Assembly: GCF_024721115.1 (NCBI RefSeq)
Contig: NZ_JAMDHK010000007.1
Location: 69,041-133,040, forward strand
Length of the DNA stretch: 64,000 bases
Direction: 5' to 3'
DNA from: Salipiger pentaromativorans
GTDB taxonomy: Bacteria; Pseudomonadota; Alphaproteobacteria; Rhodobacterales; Rhodobacteraceae
Part shown: positions 21,342 through 30,359 of the stretch, in pieces
How the letters are laid out: each line of letters begins with the position of its first letter
Position numbering within the stretch: the stretch's first letter is position 1
Made by a program: the position numbers and the translations under genes
The notes under the pieces: model-generated
Database searches by the model: none
Told to the model about the DNA's origin: nothing
What the model saw: only the letters and a program-made list of their open reading frames with translations

Positions 21342-24149
21342 ATGACCCAGTTCGGCAAGGGCTGCCACCTGCACCTGATCGACGGATCGGCCTTCATCTT
21401 CCGCGCCTATCACGCGCTGCCGCCGCTCACCCGCAAATCCGACGGGCTGCCCATCGGGGCAGTCTCGGGCTTCTGCAACATGCTGCAGAAATATGTCGAG
21501 GACAGCAGCGGGCCGGATGCGCCGACCCATGTGGCGGTGGTTTTCGACAAGGGCAGCCACACGTTCCGCAACGATCTCTATGATCTCTACAAGGCCAACC
21601 GCGAGGCGATGCCCGAGGATCTGCGCCCGCAGATCCCGCTGACCCGCAAGGCCACCGAGGCGTTCAACATCGCCTGCAAGGAACTGGAAGGCTACGAGGC
21701 CGACGACATCATCGCGACGCTGGCGGTGCAGGCCCGCGAAGCCGGCGGACGGGTGACGATCATCTCGTCCGACAAGGATCTCATGCAGCTTGTCGGCGAC
21801 GGTGTCGAGATGCTGGACGCGATGAAGAACCGCCGGATCGACCGCGACGGCGTGTTCGAGAAATTCGGCGTCTACCCCGACCGGGTGGTCGATGTGCAGG
21901 CGCTGGCGGGCGACTCGGTCGACAACGTGCCCGGCGCACCGGGGATCGGCATCAAGACGGCGGCGCTGCTCATCAACGAGTTCGGCTCGCTGGAAGAGCT
22001 GCTCGACCGCGCCGAAGAGGTGCCCCAGCCCAAGCGGCGTCAGACGCTGATCGAAAAGCGCGACCAGATCGAGCTGTCGAAGAAGCTGGTGCAGCTCGAC
22101 TGCGCCACGCCGCTCGATTTCACCCTCGACGATCTGGAAGTGAAGGAGCCCGACCCGGAGGTGCTGCTGGGCTTCCTCACGGAAATGGAATTCCGCACGC
22201 TCACCAAGCGCATCGCGACGGCGCTCGATACCGAGGCGCCCGCGATCCCCGACACCACGCCCGAGGGCGCCAACCCGCCCGAGGCGGATGCGCCCGAACT
22301 GCCGCCCATCGCCCCCGAAACCTATACCTGGGTGAAAAGCGCCGAGGATCTCGCGCCCTGGATCGCCCAGGCGCGGGAGCGCGGCTGGGTGGCGGTGGAT
22401 ACCGAGACGACGGGGCTCAACGAGATGGCCTGCGATCTGGTGGGGATCTCGCTTTGCATCGAACCGGGCAAGGCCTGCTACATCCCTCTGGTGCATCGGG
22501 CGGCGGCGACCGACGATCTCTTCGGCTCCGACGAGCTGGCCGAGGGGCAGATGCCGATGCAGGCCGCGCTCGACGCGCTGAAACCGCTGCTCGAGGATCC
22601 GGCGGTGATGAAGATCGGGCAGAACATGAAATACGACGCCAAGATCTTTGCGCGCTACGGCGTCGACGTGGGGCCCATCGACGACACGATGCTGATGTCC
22701 TACGCGATGAATGCCGGGCTGCACAATCACGGCATGGACGCGCTTTCCGAGCGGTATCTCTCGCACACGCCGATCCCGATCAAGGAGCTGCTGGGCTCGG
22801 GCAAGAGCCAGATCACCTTCGACCGGGTGCCCATTGCGGATGCGGTGAAATACGCCGCCGAGGATGCGGACATCACCCTGCGGCTCTGGCAGATCTTCAA
22901 GCCTCAGCTTCATCTGGCGCATGTGACGCGGGTGTACGAAGGGCTGGAGCGGCCTCTGGTGCCGGTGCTGGCGGAAATGGAGATGGCCGGGGTGCAGGTG
23001 GATCGCGATACGCTGTCGCGCATGTCCAACGCGTTTTCCCAGAAGATGGCGCAGCTCGAGGCGGAGATTCACGAGCTGGCGGGCGAGACGTTCAACGTCG
23101 GGAGCCCCAAGCAGCTGGGCGAGATCCTCTTCGACAAGATGGGGCTCGAGGGCGGCAAGAAGGGCAAGACCGGCGCCTATGCCACCGGGGCCGATGTGCT
23201 GGAGGATCTGGCGACCGAACACGAGCTGCCCGCGCGGGTGCTCGACTGGCGGCAGCTTTCGAAGCTGAAAAGCACCTACACGGATGCGCTTCAGGAGCAT
23301 ATCAACAAGGAGACCGGGCGGGTTCACACCTCCTATGCCATTGCGGGGGCGAACACCGGGCGTCTGGCCTCGACCGATCCCAACCTGCAAAACATCCCCG
23401 TGCGCACAGAGGAGGGCCGCCGCATCCGCGAGGCCTTTGTCGCGCCCGAGGGCAAGACTCTGGTCAGCCTCGACTATTCTCAGATCGAGCTGCGCATTCT
23501 GGCGCATATGGCCGACATCGACGCGCTGAAACAAGCGTTCCGCGAGGGGCAGGACATTCACGCCATGACCGCGTCGGAAATGTTCGGCGTGCCCATGGAG
23601 GAGATGACGCCGGAGATCCGCCGCAGGGCGAAGGCGATCAATTTCGGGGTGATCTACGGCATCTCGGGCTTCGGTCTGGCGCGCAACCTGCGCATCCCGC
23701 GCAAGGAGGCGCAGGATTTCATCGACCGCTATTTCGAGCGCTTCCCCGGCATCAAGACCTATATGGATCAGACCGTGGGTTTCGCGAAGGAACACAAGCG
23801 GGTCGAAACGCTGTTCGGGCGGGTGATTCACACGCCCGAGATCGCCGCCTCCGGGCCGCGCGCGGGCTTTGCCAAACGCGCGGCCATCAACGCGCCGATT
23901 CAGGGCACGGCGGCGGACATCATCCGCCGCGCAATGATCCGCATGCCTGCCGCCATCGAGGGCCTGCCCGCAAAGATGCTGCTGCAAGTCCATGACGAAC
24001 TGCTCTTCGAGGTCGAGGCGGGCGCCGAGGACGATCTGATCGCCGCCGCGCGCGCCGTCATGGAGGGTGCCGCCGAGCCGGTGGTGAAGCTCGACGTGCC
24101 GCTGGTGGTGGATGCGGGGCAAGGCCGGAACTGGGCCGAGGCGCATTGA
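21342..24149 (+). CDS. polA: DNA polymerase I
   Basis: 935 residues. It fills gaps and removes RNA primers during replication and repair. The 5'-3' exonuclease domain is at about residues 8-290 (LHLIDGSAFIFRAYHALPPL, YEADDIIATLA, VQALAGDSVDNVPGAPGIG). The 3'-5' exonuclease domain, about 325-520, retains its acidic residues in GWVAVDTETTGLNEMACDL, so proofreading is expected. The polymerase domain has NIPVRTEEGRRIREAF, LVSLDYSQIELRILAHMA and LLQVHDELLFEVEAGA. GGGAGACG precedes the ATG. It is convergent with the protease gene, with an inverted-repeat module between them. Confidence 0.98.
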   Translation: MTQFGKGCHLHLIDGSAFIFRAYHALPPLTRKSDGLPIGAVSGFCNMLQKYVEDSSGPDAPTHVAVVFDKGSHTFRNDLYDLYKANREAMPEDLRPQIPLTRKATEAFNIACKELEGYEADDIIATLAVQAREAGGRVTIISSDKDLMQLVGDGVEMLDAMKNRRIDRDGVFEKFGVYPDRVVDVQALAGDSVDNVPGAPGIGIKTAALLINEFGSLEELLDRAEEVPQPKRRQTLIEKRDQIELSKKLVQLDCATPLDFTLDDLEVKEPDPEVLLGFLTEMEFRTLTKRIATALDTEAPAIPDTTPEGANPPEADAPELPPIAPETYTWVKSAEDLAPWIAQARERGWVAVDTETTGLNEMACDLVGISLCIEPGKACYIPLVHRAAATDDLFGSDELAEGQMPMQAALDALKPLLEDPAVMKIGQNMKYDAKIFARYGVDVGPIDDTMLMSYAMNAGLHNHGMDALSERYLSHTPIPIKELLGSGKSQITFDRVPIADAVKYAAEDADITLRLWQIFKPQLHLAHVTRVYEGLERPLVPVLAEMEMAGVQVDRDTLSRMSNAFSQKMAQLEAEIHELAGETFNVGSPKQLGEILFDKMGLEGGKKGKTGAYATGADVLEDLATEHELPARVLDWRQLSKLKSTYTDALQEHINKETGRVHTSYAIAGANTGRLASTDPNLQNIPVRTEEGRRIREAFVAPEGKTLVSLDYSQIELRILAHMADIDALKQAFREGQDIHAMTASEMFGVPMEEMTPEIRRRAKAINFGVIYGISGFGLARNLRIPRKEAQDFIDRYFERFPGIKTYMDQTVGFAKEHKRVETLFGRVIHTPEIAASGPRAGFAKRAAINAPIQGTAADIIRRAMIRMPAAIEGLPAKMLLQVHDELLFEVEAGAEDDLIAAARAVMEGAAEPVVKLDVPLVVDAGQGRNWAEAH

Positions 24150-24155
24150 GCCGAC

Positions 24156-24213
24156 GATAAGAGTGGTCGGCGGGGGTGGGCAAATTGCCCACCCTACGGG
24201 TGCGGCTCTTATC
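24156..24213. repeat. Nested inverted repeat between polA and the protease gene
   Basis: A perfect palindrome GGGTGGGCAAATTGCCCACC followed by C (24174-24194) is enclosed by GATAAGAG (24156-24163) and CTCTTATC (24206-24213). The 26 bases 24175-24200 are an exact inverted copy of 10838-10863. It overlaps the stop codon of the minus-strand protease gene, and being between convergent genes it may help to end transcription in both directions. Confidence 0.7.
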
Positions 24214-25438
24214 CCACCAGCGCCGGTGCGGGCGCCTGGACCAACCCCTGCCCCCGGTCCAGCGCATCGGTCGCCGGATCGATCCCGGCGCTTGTGCAGG
24301 TCGCCAGAAGCCGCGCCCGCACCGCCTCGGCGCTGGCGGGATTGCCCGAGGCGCGCTGCGCCTCCCACCAGAGCGCCGCGATTCCAGCCACATGCGGGCA
24401 GGCCATGGAGGTGCCGTTCAGCGCGCGCAGCCCCCCGCCGACCCCCGCCGAAATCACATTGACCCCCGGAGCCGACAGTGTGGGGTTGGTGTTGGAGAAG
24501 GGCGCGATGCCGAGGCCGGCAGCCCCCTGCCCCAGCGCACCGACCGAGACGACCCCGACCGCCGCCGCCGGCACCGAGGCCGAGACCTCGAACTGGGGCG
24601 AGACCGTGCGACGGCTTTCGTTGCCGGCCGCCGCGCAGACCACGGTGCCGCCGGTAAACGCCGCCTGTGCCCGCAGCATATCCATCAGCGCATCGAACAT
24701 GCGCAGGTTCATGCGATACCCTTCAAGCGCGGCGGAGGTTGCCAGAAGCGGCGGCCAATCCTGTTCCTGAAGGCGTTCGGCAAAGCCCGGAAAGTCAAAG
24801 CCCAGCGACATGGAAATCACCTGCGCCTGCTGGTCCGACGCCCATTTCATCGCCTGGAACAGCATATCGGACGAGCCGCGCCCGTCATCGGCCAGCACCT
24901 TGCCGATCAGCGCTTCGGTCACGCCGCGCGCCACGCCGATGCGCTGGCCATCGACATCGCGGCCAAAGACGGTGCCCGCGCAATGGGTGCCATGGCCGTT
25001 GGCATCCTCGATCCCGGACCCGGCGAAATCGCGGGTGATCAGATTGACGCCCGCGAAGGCCGGGTGATCGGTGTCGATGCCGGTGTCCAGCACCGCAACC
25101 CGCACGCCGGCGCCGGTAAAGGGGCTGGCCTCGGCGCCCACCGCCGCGATACCCCAGGCGGGCTCGGCATCCGCGCTGCGCACATCGTCCAACGGTTCGG
25201 GTTCGATGAGCTTGGTGGGCATCGCGCGGGCGACCGCCGTCACCGAGGGATCATGCGCCACGTCGCGCAGATCGCCGGCGCTCAGATCGGCGGTTTCGAG
25301 GCTGGGCGCCGGGGGCACGACGCTGGCCAGCGGGCTGTCGAAGGCGCTGGGGCCGAGGGACGGGCCAGAAAAGGGGCCAGAGGGGCGGGGTGCCCGGTTG
25401 CGGAATGAGGCATTGGAATCGCGCAGAATGACAAACAT
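24209..25438 (-). CDS. Subtilisin-like serine protease (family S8)
   Basis: 409 residues. The catalytic triad is visible as D118 (VAVLDTGIDTDHPA), H149 (NGHGTHCAGT) and S344 (NGTSMACPHVAG), with the oxyanion asparagine in CAAAGNES (N273). Residues 1 to about 100 are rich in proline and serine and may be a propeptide-like region. No signal peptide is evident, so location is uncertain; it could be cytoplasmic or exported by another route. The order of the triad and the lengths between them are normal for S8. It precedes nothing else as an obvious operon partner, since 109 bases separate it from the kinase gene. The substrate is unknown. Confidence 0.9.
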   Translation of the reverse strand: MFVILRDSNASFRNRAPRPSGPFSGPSLGPSAFDSPLASVVPPAPSLETADLSAGDLRDVAHDPSVTAVARAMPTKLIEPEPLDDVRSADAEPAWGIAAVGAEASPFTGAGVRVAVLDTGIDTDHPAFAGVNLITRDFAGSGIEDANGHGTHCAGTVFGRDVDGQRIGVARGVTEALIGKVLADDGRGSSDMLFQAMKWASDQQAQVISMSLGFDFPGFAERLQEQDWPPLLATSAALEGYRMNLRMFDALMDMLRAQAAFTGGTVVCAAAGNESRRTVSPQFEVSASVPAAAVGVVSVGALGQGAAGLGIAPFSNTNPTLSAPGVNVISAGVGGGLRALNGTSMACPHVAGIAALWWEAQRASGNPASAEAVRARLLATCTSAGIDPATDALDRGQGLVQAPAPALVG

Positions 25439-25547
25439 GGGATCGCTCGCTTCAATAAGACGGTTTCAAAGTCGTAATGATGCGAGCATACACCCTAAGG
25501 TTGATCTGTCGAATGGCCGGATCGTGAAAGCAGCGTAAAATCGCGCG

Positions 25548-26561
25548 TCAGAGCAGCCCGTTCCTGCGGAACAACGCCTTGAGATCGGCCTCGGGGCGCG
25601 GGCCCATGTGGCTGATCACCTCCGAGGCGGCCACCGTTCCCATGCGGCCTGCGGTTTCCATATCCGCGCCGGTTGCCAGCCCGAAGAGGAAACCGGCGGC
25701 GAACTGGTCGCCGGCGCCGGTGGCATCGACGGGCACAACCTTTTGCACAGGAACATCCGTGCGCACCCCGTCGCGAATGATGCTCACCCCGTCGCCGGAA
25801 CGGGTGCAGACCACCAGCGGGCAGATCGCCGCCACCCGGGCGAGATCCTTGTCGAGATGATCGTCCTGATAGAGCGAGCGGATCTCGGCCTCGTTGCCGA
25901 TGACGTAGTCCATCTCATTGGCGATGAGCCGCAGGAAATCCTCGCGATGCCGCTCGACGCAGAACGGATCGGAGATCGCGATGCCCGCCATGCCACCCGC
26001 CGCGCGGCAGGTGCGCGCCATGCGGGTGAAGGCGTCCTTGCCCTTGGGCTTGTCGAAGAGATAGCCTTCGAGGAAGACGATGTCGGCCTGGGCCGCCACC
26101 TCTTCCGACACATCCTCGGGCCCGAGCTCGGCGGAAATGCCGAGATAGGTGTTCATCGAGCGCTCGCCGTCGGGCGACACGAAGATCATCGAGCGCGAGG
26201 TCGGCAGCTCTCCGCCCGGCACCGGCGCGTTGACGAAATCGGTGCCGTCCTTCTCCATCGCCTCGGCGTAGAACCGGCCCAGCGCGTCGTCATGCACCCG
26301 GCCGATAAAGCCGGTGCGCAGGCCGAGATTGCCCAGCCCCGCCAGCGTGTTGGCCACCGACCCGCCGGGCGCCTGCACGCGCCCGTCCATGGCGCCGTAA
26401 AGCGTTTCCGCGCGCTCGCGCTCGACCAGCTGCATGATGCCCTTCTGGATGCCCATATGCTCCAGAAAGCTGTCGTCGGCACGGGTCAGCACGTCGACGA
26501 TGGCGTTGCCGATGCCCACGACCTGATATTTCTTCGTCGGATGCTGGGGGGTAAGCGTCAC
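25548..26561 (-). CDS. PfkB family sugar/nucleoside kinase (adenosine kinase-like)
   Basis: 337 residues from the GTG at 26561, which overlaps the nth stop codon (GTGA). The frame is open further upstream but there it is only the shadow of nth. The PfkB signatures are GGSVANTLAGLGNLGLRTGF near residue 65 and VDATGAGDQFAAGFLFGLA near residue 275, the latter holding the catalytic aspartate. YQVVGIGNAIVDVLTRADD is the ribokinase-fold N-terminus. Close relatives in alphaproteobacteria are annotated as adenosine kinase, but substrate assignment within this family from sequence alone is uncertain. Confidence 0.88.
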   Translation of the reverse strand: MTLTPQHPTKKYQVVGIGNAIVDVLTRADDSFLEHMGIQKGIMQLVERERAETLYGAMDGRVQAPGGSVANTLAGLGNLGLRTGFIGRVHDDALGRFYAEAMEKDGTDFVNAPVPGGELPTSRSMIFVSPDGERSMNTYLGISAELGPEDVSEEVAAQADIVFLEGYLFDKPKGKDAFTRMARTCRAAGGMAGIAISDPFCVERHREDFLRLIANEMDYVIGNEAEIRSLYQDDHLDKDLARVAAICPLVVCTRSGDGVSIIRDGVRTDVPVQKVVPVDATGAGDQFAAGFLFGLATGADMETAGRMGTVAASEVISHMGPRPEADLKALFRRNGLL

Positions 26562-27202
26562 GGCGTTTTCTCCTCGAATTCGCAAAGGTCGCGGATCAGG
26601 CAGGCATTGCACTTGGGCTTGCGCGCGACGCAGATGTAGCGCCCGTGCAGGATGAGCCAGTGATGCGCATGCTGCTGGAAATCCACGGGGATGTTGTCTT
26701 CGATGGCGCGTTCCACCGCCACCACGTCCTTGCCGGGGCAGATGCCGCTGCGGTTGCCGACGCGGAAGATATGCGTGTCCACCGCCTGCGCCGGGTAGTG
26801 CCACCACATGTTCAGCACCACATTCGCCGTCTTGCGCCCGACGCCCGGCAGCGATTCCAGCGCGGCCCGCGAACAGGGCACCTCGCCGTCATACTGTTCG
26901 TGCAGGATCTTCGACAGCTTGATGACGTTCTTGGCCTTGTTGCGGTAAAGCCCGATGGTCTTGATATGCTCGATCACGCCCTCTTCACCAAGCGCCAGCA
27001 TCTTTTCCGGCGTGTCGGCGATCTGGAAGAGTTTGCGCGTGGCCTTGTTCACCCCGGCATCTGTGGCCTGCGCCGACAGCGCCACCGCCACCACCAGCGT
27101 ATAGGCGTTGACATGCTCCAGCTCGCCCTTGGGTTCGGGTTCTGCCTCGCGGAAGCGGGTGAATATTTCCCGCAGGGTATGATAGTCGAGCTGCTTTGCC
27201 AT
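26558..27202 (-). CDS. nth: Endonuclease III
   Basis: 214 residues from the ATG at 27202. It is a DNA glycosylase/AP lyase that removes oxidised pyrimidines in base excision repair. The helix-hairpin-helix and catalytic lysine region reads SLPGVGRKTANVVLNMWW, followed by the catalytic aspartate in AVDTHIFRVGNR. The C-terminus holds the 4Fe-4S cysteine pattern C-x6-C-x2-C-x5-C in CVARKPKCNACLIRDLC. The stop overlaps the GTG of the kinase gene by four bases, so the two are probably co-translated. It is divergent from the Ada-like gene. Confidence 0.96.
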   Translation of the reverse strand: MAKQLDYHTLREIFTRFREAEPEPKGELEHVNAYTLVVAVALSAQATDAGVNKATRKLFQIADTPEKMLALGEEGVIEHIKTIGLYRNKAKNVIKLSKILHEQYDGEVPCSRAALESLPGVGRKTANVVLNMWWHYPAQAVDTHIFRVGNRSGICPGKDVVAVERAIEDNIPVDFQQHAHHWLILHGRYICVARKPKCNACLIRDLCEFEEKTP

Positions 27203-27309
27203 GCCGCGCTTAATGCCCGCACGGTGTAAGATGCGCAATATTCGGGTCGCTTGCCGGGGCGATTTGTCTAGATAAAGAGCTATTCGCAAGATCATTCGGA
27301 GGCAGTGCG

Positions 27310-28158
27310 ATGCCGGAACTCATGGAAACCACAGATGGCCGCTATCATTACGAGACCATGCGCCGCGCCATCGACCTCGTCGATGCTGAGGGGCCGCAGG
27401 TGACGCTGGAGGATCTGGCGGCGCGCATGAACATGAGCCCGGCGCATTTCCAGCGGGTGTTCTCCCGCTGGGCCGGGGTCTCGCCCAAACGGTTCCAGCA
27501 ATATCTGACGCTGGGCCATGCCAAGGCGCTGCTGTCGGAGCGGTTCTCGACACTCGACACCGCCTATGCGGCGGGGCTGTCGGGCAGCGGGCGTCTGCAC
27601 GACCTGTTCCTGCGCTGGGAAGCGATGAGCCCCGGCGAATACGCGCGCGGCGGCGCGGGGCTGACGATTCGCTGGGGCTGGTTCGACAGCCCCTTCGGCA
27701 AGGCGCTGGTCATGGGCACGGAGAAGGGCATCTGCGGCATCGGCTTTGCCTCGGAGACCGGCGAAGAGGCCGCCATGGCGGATCTGCGCAGCCGCTGGCC
27801 CGGTGCCTGTTTCATCGAGGACCCGGCGGCGCTCACCCCTTGGGCGGATGCCGCCTTTGGCCGGGAGAAGGGCGAGGTGCCTCTGTTCCTGATCGGCGCA
27901 CCGTTCCAGATTAAGGTCTGGGAGGCGCTGATGCGCATCCCCTCGGGCCATGTGACCAGCTATTCGGAACTGGCGCAGGCGATCGGCAAACCCAGGGCGG
28001 TGCGCGCGGTCGGCACGGCGGTGGGGCGCAACCCGGTCTCGCTGCTCATCCCCTGCCACCGGGCGCTGCGCAAATCCGGCGGGCTGGGCGGCTATCACTG
28101 GGGCCTGCCGGTGAAACGCGCGATCCTCGCCTGGGAGGCGGCACGGCTCGAGGCGTGA
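27310..28158 (+). CDS. AraC-type HTH / methylated-DNA-protein cysteine methyltransferase (Ada-like)
   Basis: 282 residues. Residues from about 10 to 105 form an AraC-like double helix-turn-helix (LEDLAARMNMSPAHFQRVFS, RWAGVSPKRFQQYLTLGHAK). The C-terminal domain is an O6-alkylguanine-DNA alkyltransferase with the active cysteine in LIPCHRALRKSGGLGGYHWG. The N-terminal zinc and phosphotriester-repair domain of E. coli Ada is absent, so methylation sensing would have to use another signal. GGAGG lies eight bases before the ATG. It is divergent from nth, forming a small DNA-repair pair. Confidence 0.93.
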   Translation: MPELMETTDGRYHYETMRRAIDLVDAEGPQVTLEDLAARMNMSPAHFQRVFSRWAGVSPKRFQQYLTLGHAKALLSERFSTLDTAYAAGLSGSGRLHDLFLRWEAMSPGEYARGGAGLTIRWGWFDSPFGKALVMGTEKGICGIGFASETGEEAAMADLRSRWPGACFIEDPAALTPWADAAFGREKGEVPLFLIGAPFQIKVWEALMRIPSGHVTSYSELAQAIGKPRAVRAVGTAVGRNPVSLLIPCHRALRKSGGLGGYHWGLPVKRAILAWEAARLEA

Positions 28159-28192
28159 CACCCGCGCTGCCCGGATGCCCTGCTACGGCATG

Positions 28193-28218
28193 AAAAAGGC
28201 GGGCCGATTGGGCCCGCC
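28193..28218 (-). terminator. Terminator of the lpt-hpf-ptsN operon
   Basis: The stem GGCGGGCC / GGCCCGCC (28198-28205 and 28211-28218) with a five-base loop is followed on the minus strand by five T. It is about 27 bases past the ptsN stop. It may also stop transcription from the Ada-like gene on the other strand, where the T run is weaker. Confidence 0.85.
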
Positions 28219-28244
28219 CTGTTGCTTTGGTGCCCGACCGTGCC

Positions 28245-28709
28245 TCAGGCCGCTTGCGACGACCGGTCTTCGGTCAGGATCGCATGCAGCGTGGACGGGT
28301 CCGGGTTGGCGCGCAGCTTGCTGCACAGCGCCGCGTCGCGCAACGTGCGCGAGACCAGCGCCAGCGCCTTGAGATGTTCCACCCCCGCATCCTCGGGGGC
28401 GAACAGCGCCAGCACCACATCCACCGGCTGCCGGTCCACGGATTCGAACTCCACCGGCTTTTCCAGAAGGATGAAGACCCCGCGCACCTCGTCGATCCCG
28501 TCGATGCGGGCATGGGGCAGCGCAACGCCATGCCCCACACCGGTGGGGCCCAGGCTTTCGCGCTCCATCAGCGCCTCGATCACCAAGGGGGCCGAGAGGC
28601 TGTAGGCGCTCTCGGCCAGCTCGGCGATATCGTGCATCAGCCGCTTCTTGCTGCTGGCCGCCGCGACGACCTTCACCGCTTGCGGCTTCAGAAGTTCCAG
28701 AAAGGTCAT
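28245..28709 (-). CDS. ptsN: Nitrogen-regulatory PTS enzyme IIA
   Basis: 154 residues. It belongs to the nitrogen phosphotransfer system and acts as a regulator, not a sugar transporter. The phosphorylated histidine is H66 in GVGHGVALPHARIDGIDEV. The start sequence MTFLELLKPQAV and the overall length match the EIIA-Ntr family. It is the last gene of the lptC-lptA-lptB-hpf string, an order well conserved in proteobacteria. No ptsP or HPr gene is present in the window. Confidence 0.95.
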   Translation of the reverse strand: MTFLELLKPQAVKVVAAASSKKRLMHDIAELAESAYSLSAPLVIEALMERESLGPTGVGHGVALPHARIDGIDEVRGVFILLEKPVEFESVDRQPVDVVLALFAPEDAGVEHLKALALVSRTLRDAALCSKLRANPDPSTLHAILTEDRSSQAA

Positions 28710-28765
28710 AGACCGCCTTTCACTGTCTGCTCTGAGGCGCGTTGAACGCGGCTGCGCCGATCGTC

Positions 28766-29329
28766 TTACGGATCAATCCAGCCGATGTTGCCGTCTTCGC
28801 GGCGATACACGACGTTCACGCCATCCTTTTTCTCGTTGCGGAACACCAGCACCGGAGCCCCGGCCAGTTCCATCTGCATCACGGCTTCACCCACCGTCAG
28901 CGACGGAATCTTGGTCTCCATCTCGGCGACGATAATGGGCTGCAGCGAGTCCGGTTCCTCGTCATGCGAGTCGGTTTCGCCGGCGAGGATATACGAGGAC
29001 GCCCCGAAGAGTTCAACGGGCTCTGCGCGTTCCTTGTGGTGGTCTTTCAGCCGGCGCTTGTAGCGGCGGAGCTGCTTGTCGACCTTCTCGGCACAGCCGT
29101 CGAAGGCGGCGTAGATCTCGGTCGCCTTGTCCTTGGCCGACGAGGTCAGGCCGGTGGACAGATGCACCGTCACCTCGCAGATATATTCATGTGCGCTCTT
29201 GGAAAAGGTGACCTGAGCATCCGTCGGCCTGAAGGCGTATTTCTCCAGCACGACATCCAGCTCGGTCTTGACGTGAGTCTGGAGCGCTTCACCGATATCG
29301 ATCTGCTTTCCCGTGATCTGATAGCGCAT
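28766..29329 (-). CDS. hpf: Ribosome hibernation promoting factor (long form)
   Basis: 187 residues from the ATG at 29329, chosen over an upstream ATG because AAGGAAAAG lies directly before it and MRYQITGKQIDIGEALQTHV is the family start. The N-terminal domain (to about residue 105) binds the 30S decoding region. The C-terminal domain, about residues 130-187 (PIIVAEMETKIPSLTVGEAV, VNVVYRREDGNIGWID), allows dimerisation of 70S ribosomes into 100S. This marks the long type. It has its own promoter candidate in a 250-base upstream gap, consistent with stationary-phase control. Confidence 0.94.
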   Translation of the reverse strand: MRYQITGKQIDIGEALQTHVKTELDVVLEKYAFRPTDAQVTFSKSAHEYICEVTVHLSTGLTSSAKDKATEIYAAFDGCAEKVDKQLRRYKRRLKDHHKERAEPVELFGASSYILAGETDSHDEEPDSLQPIIVAEMETKIPSLTVGEAVMQMELAGAPVLVFRNEKKDGVNVVYRREDGNIGWIDP

Positions 29330-29497
29330 TTCTTTTCCTTCTCTTCGTTGGACCCGCAACCCCTCCCGCCTTTCTGGCAGGTTCGATGTGGTTGTGGATC
29401 AGGGGAGACGCAAGGCAGTTGCAGTAAACGCCCATCCATCCCTCTCCTCGGGGGCGTTCAGAAACGGGCATGCAAGGATGCGCTGCGTCATGCTCTT

Positions 29498-29527
29498 ATT
29501 TGACTTGAGACTCGGCCTTTCTGTCAA
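29498..29527 (-). promoter_or_regulatory. Promoter candidate for hpf-ptsN
   Basis: On the minus strand a full TTGACA (29527-29522) is followed after 18 bases by TCAAAT (29503-29498). It lies about 170 bases before the hpf start, in the gap after lptB. The -35 is perfect and the -10 is weaker. Confidence 0.5.
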
Positions 29528-29580
29528 TGATCTGTCGCAAACGGGCGGGGAAACTCGTAAGACAATATGAACAATCCGTA

Positions 29581-30339
29581 TTATCCGATGCGGAAGTTCT
29601 CGCCGAGATAGACCCGGCGCACATTCTCGTTCTGCACCACCTCGGCGGGGGTGCCCGACATGAGAACCTTTCCATCATGCAGGATATAGGCGCGGTCGAC
29701 GATCTCGAGCGTCTCGCGCACATTGTGGTCAGTGATCAGCACGCCGATGCCGCGCTTTTTCAGATCCGCCACCAGATGACGGATGTCGCCCACGCTGATC
29801 GGATCGACGCCCGCGAAGGGCTCGTCCAGAAGCAGGTATTTCGGGTTGGCGGCAAGGCAGCGGGCGATCTCGACCCGGCGCCGCTCGCCGCCCGACAGCG
29901 CCAGCGCGGGCGCGCGGCGCAGATGTTCGATGGAGAACTCGCCCAAAAGCTCCTCCAGCCGCTCGCGGCGGCGGTGGCGGTCGCTTTCCGCGATGTCGAG
30001 AACCGAGGCGATGTTGTCCTCGACGGTCAGACCGCGAAAGATCGACATTTCCTGCGGCAGATAGCCGATGCCCAGCCGGGCGCGGCGATACATCGGCAGC
30101 CAGGTCGCATCGCGCCCGTCGATCAGTACCTGCCCGCCCTCGGGGTTCACAAGGCCTGCCACCGCGTAAAAGGTCGTGGTCTTGCCCGATCCGTTCGGCC
30201 CCAGCAGCGCCACCACCTCACCGCGGTCGAGATCCAGCGTCACGTCGCGGATCACGACCCGCTTGCGGTAACTCTTGCGCAAGTGGCGAACGCGAAGGCC
30301 GCTGTCGCCTTCGGTCACGGTCAGTTGGGGGCGGGCCAT
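29581..30339 (-). CDS. lptB: LPS export ABC transporter ATP-binding protein
   Basis: 252 residues. This is the cytoplasmic ATPase that powers LPS extraction from the inner membrane through LptFG. Walker [10 protein letters not shown] is at residues 47-55, the signature is [18 protein letters not shown], and Walker B reads [18 protein letters not shown]. The LptB-typical segment [20 protein letters not shown] is present. It follows lptA after 20 bases. Membrane partners LptFG are not in the window. Confidence 0.97.
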   Translation of the reverse strand: MARPQLTVTEGDSGLRVRHLRKSYRKRVVIRDVTLDLDRGEVVALLGPNGSGKTTTFYAVAGLVNPEGGQVLIDGRDATWLPMYRRARLGIGYLPQEMSIFRGLTVEDNIASVLDIAESDRHRRRERLEELLGEFSIEHLRRAPALALSGGERRRVEIARCLAANPKYLLLDEPFAGVDPISVGDIRHLVADLKKRGIGVLITDHNVRETLEIVDRAYILHDGKVLMSGTPAEVVQNENVRRVYLGENFRIG

Positions 30340-30359
30340 GTCGGTACTCTTGATTACAC

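Noticed and set aside
20964-24368. Open frame of 1134 codons on the minus strand across polA
   Set aside because: Antisense to the full polA gene; low-complexity composition and no domain.
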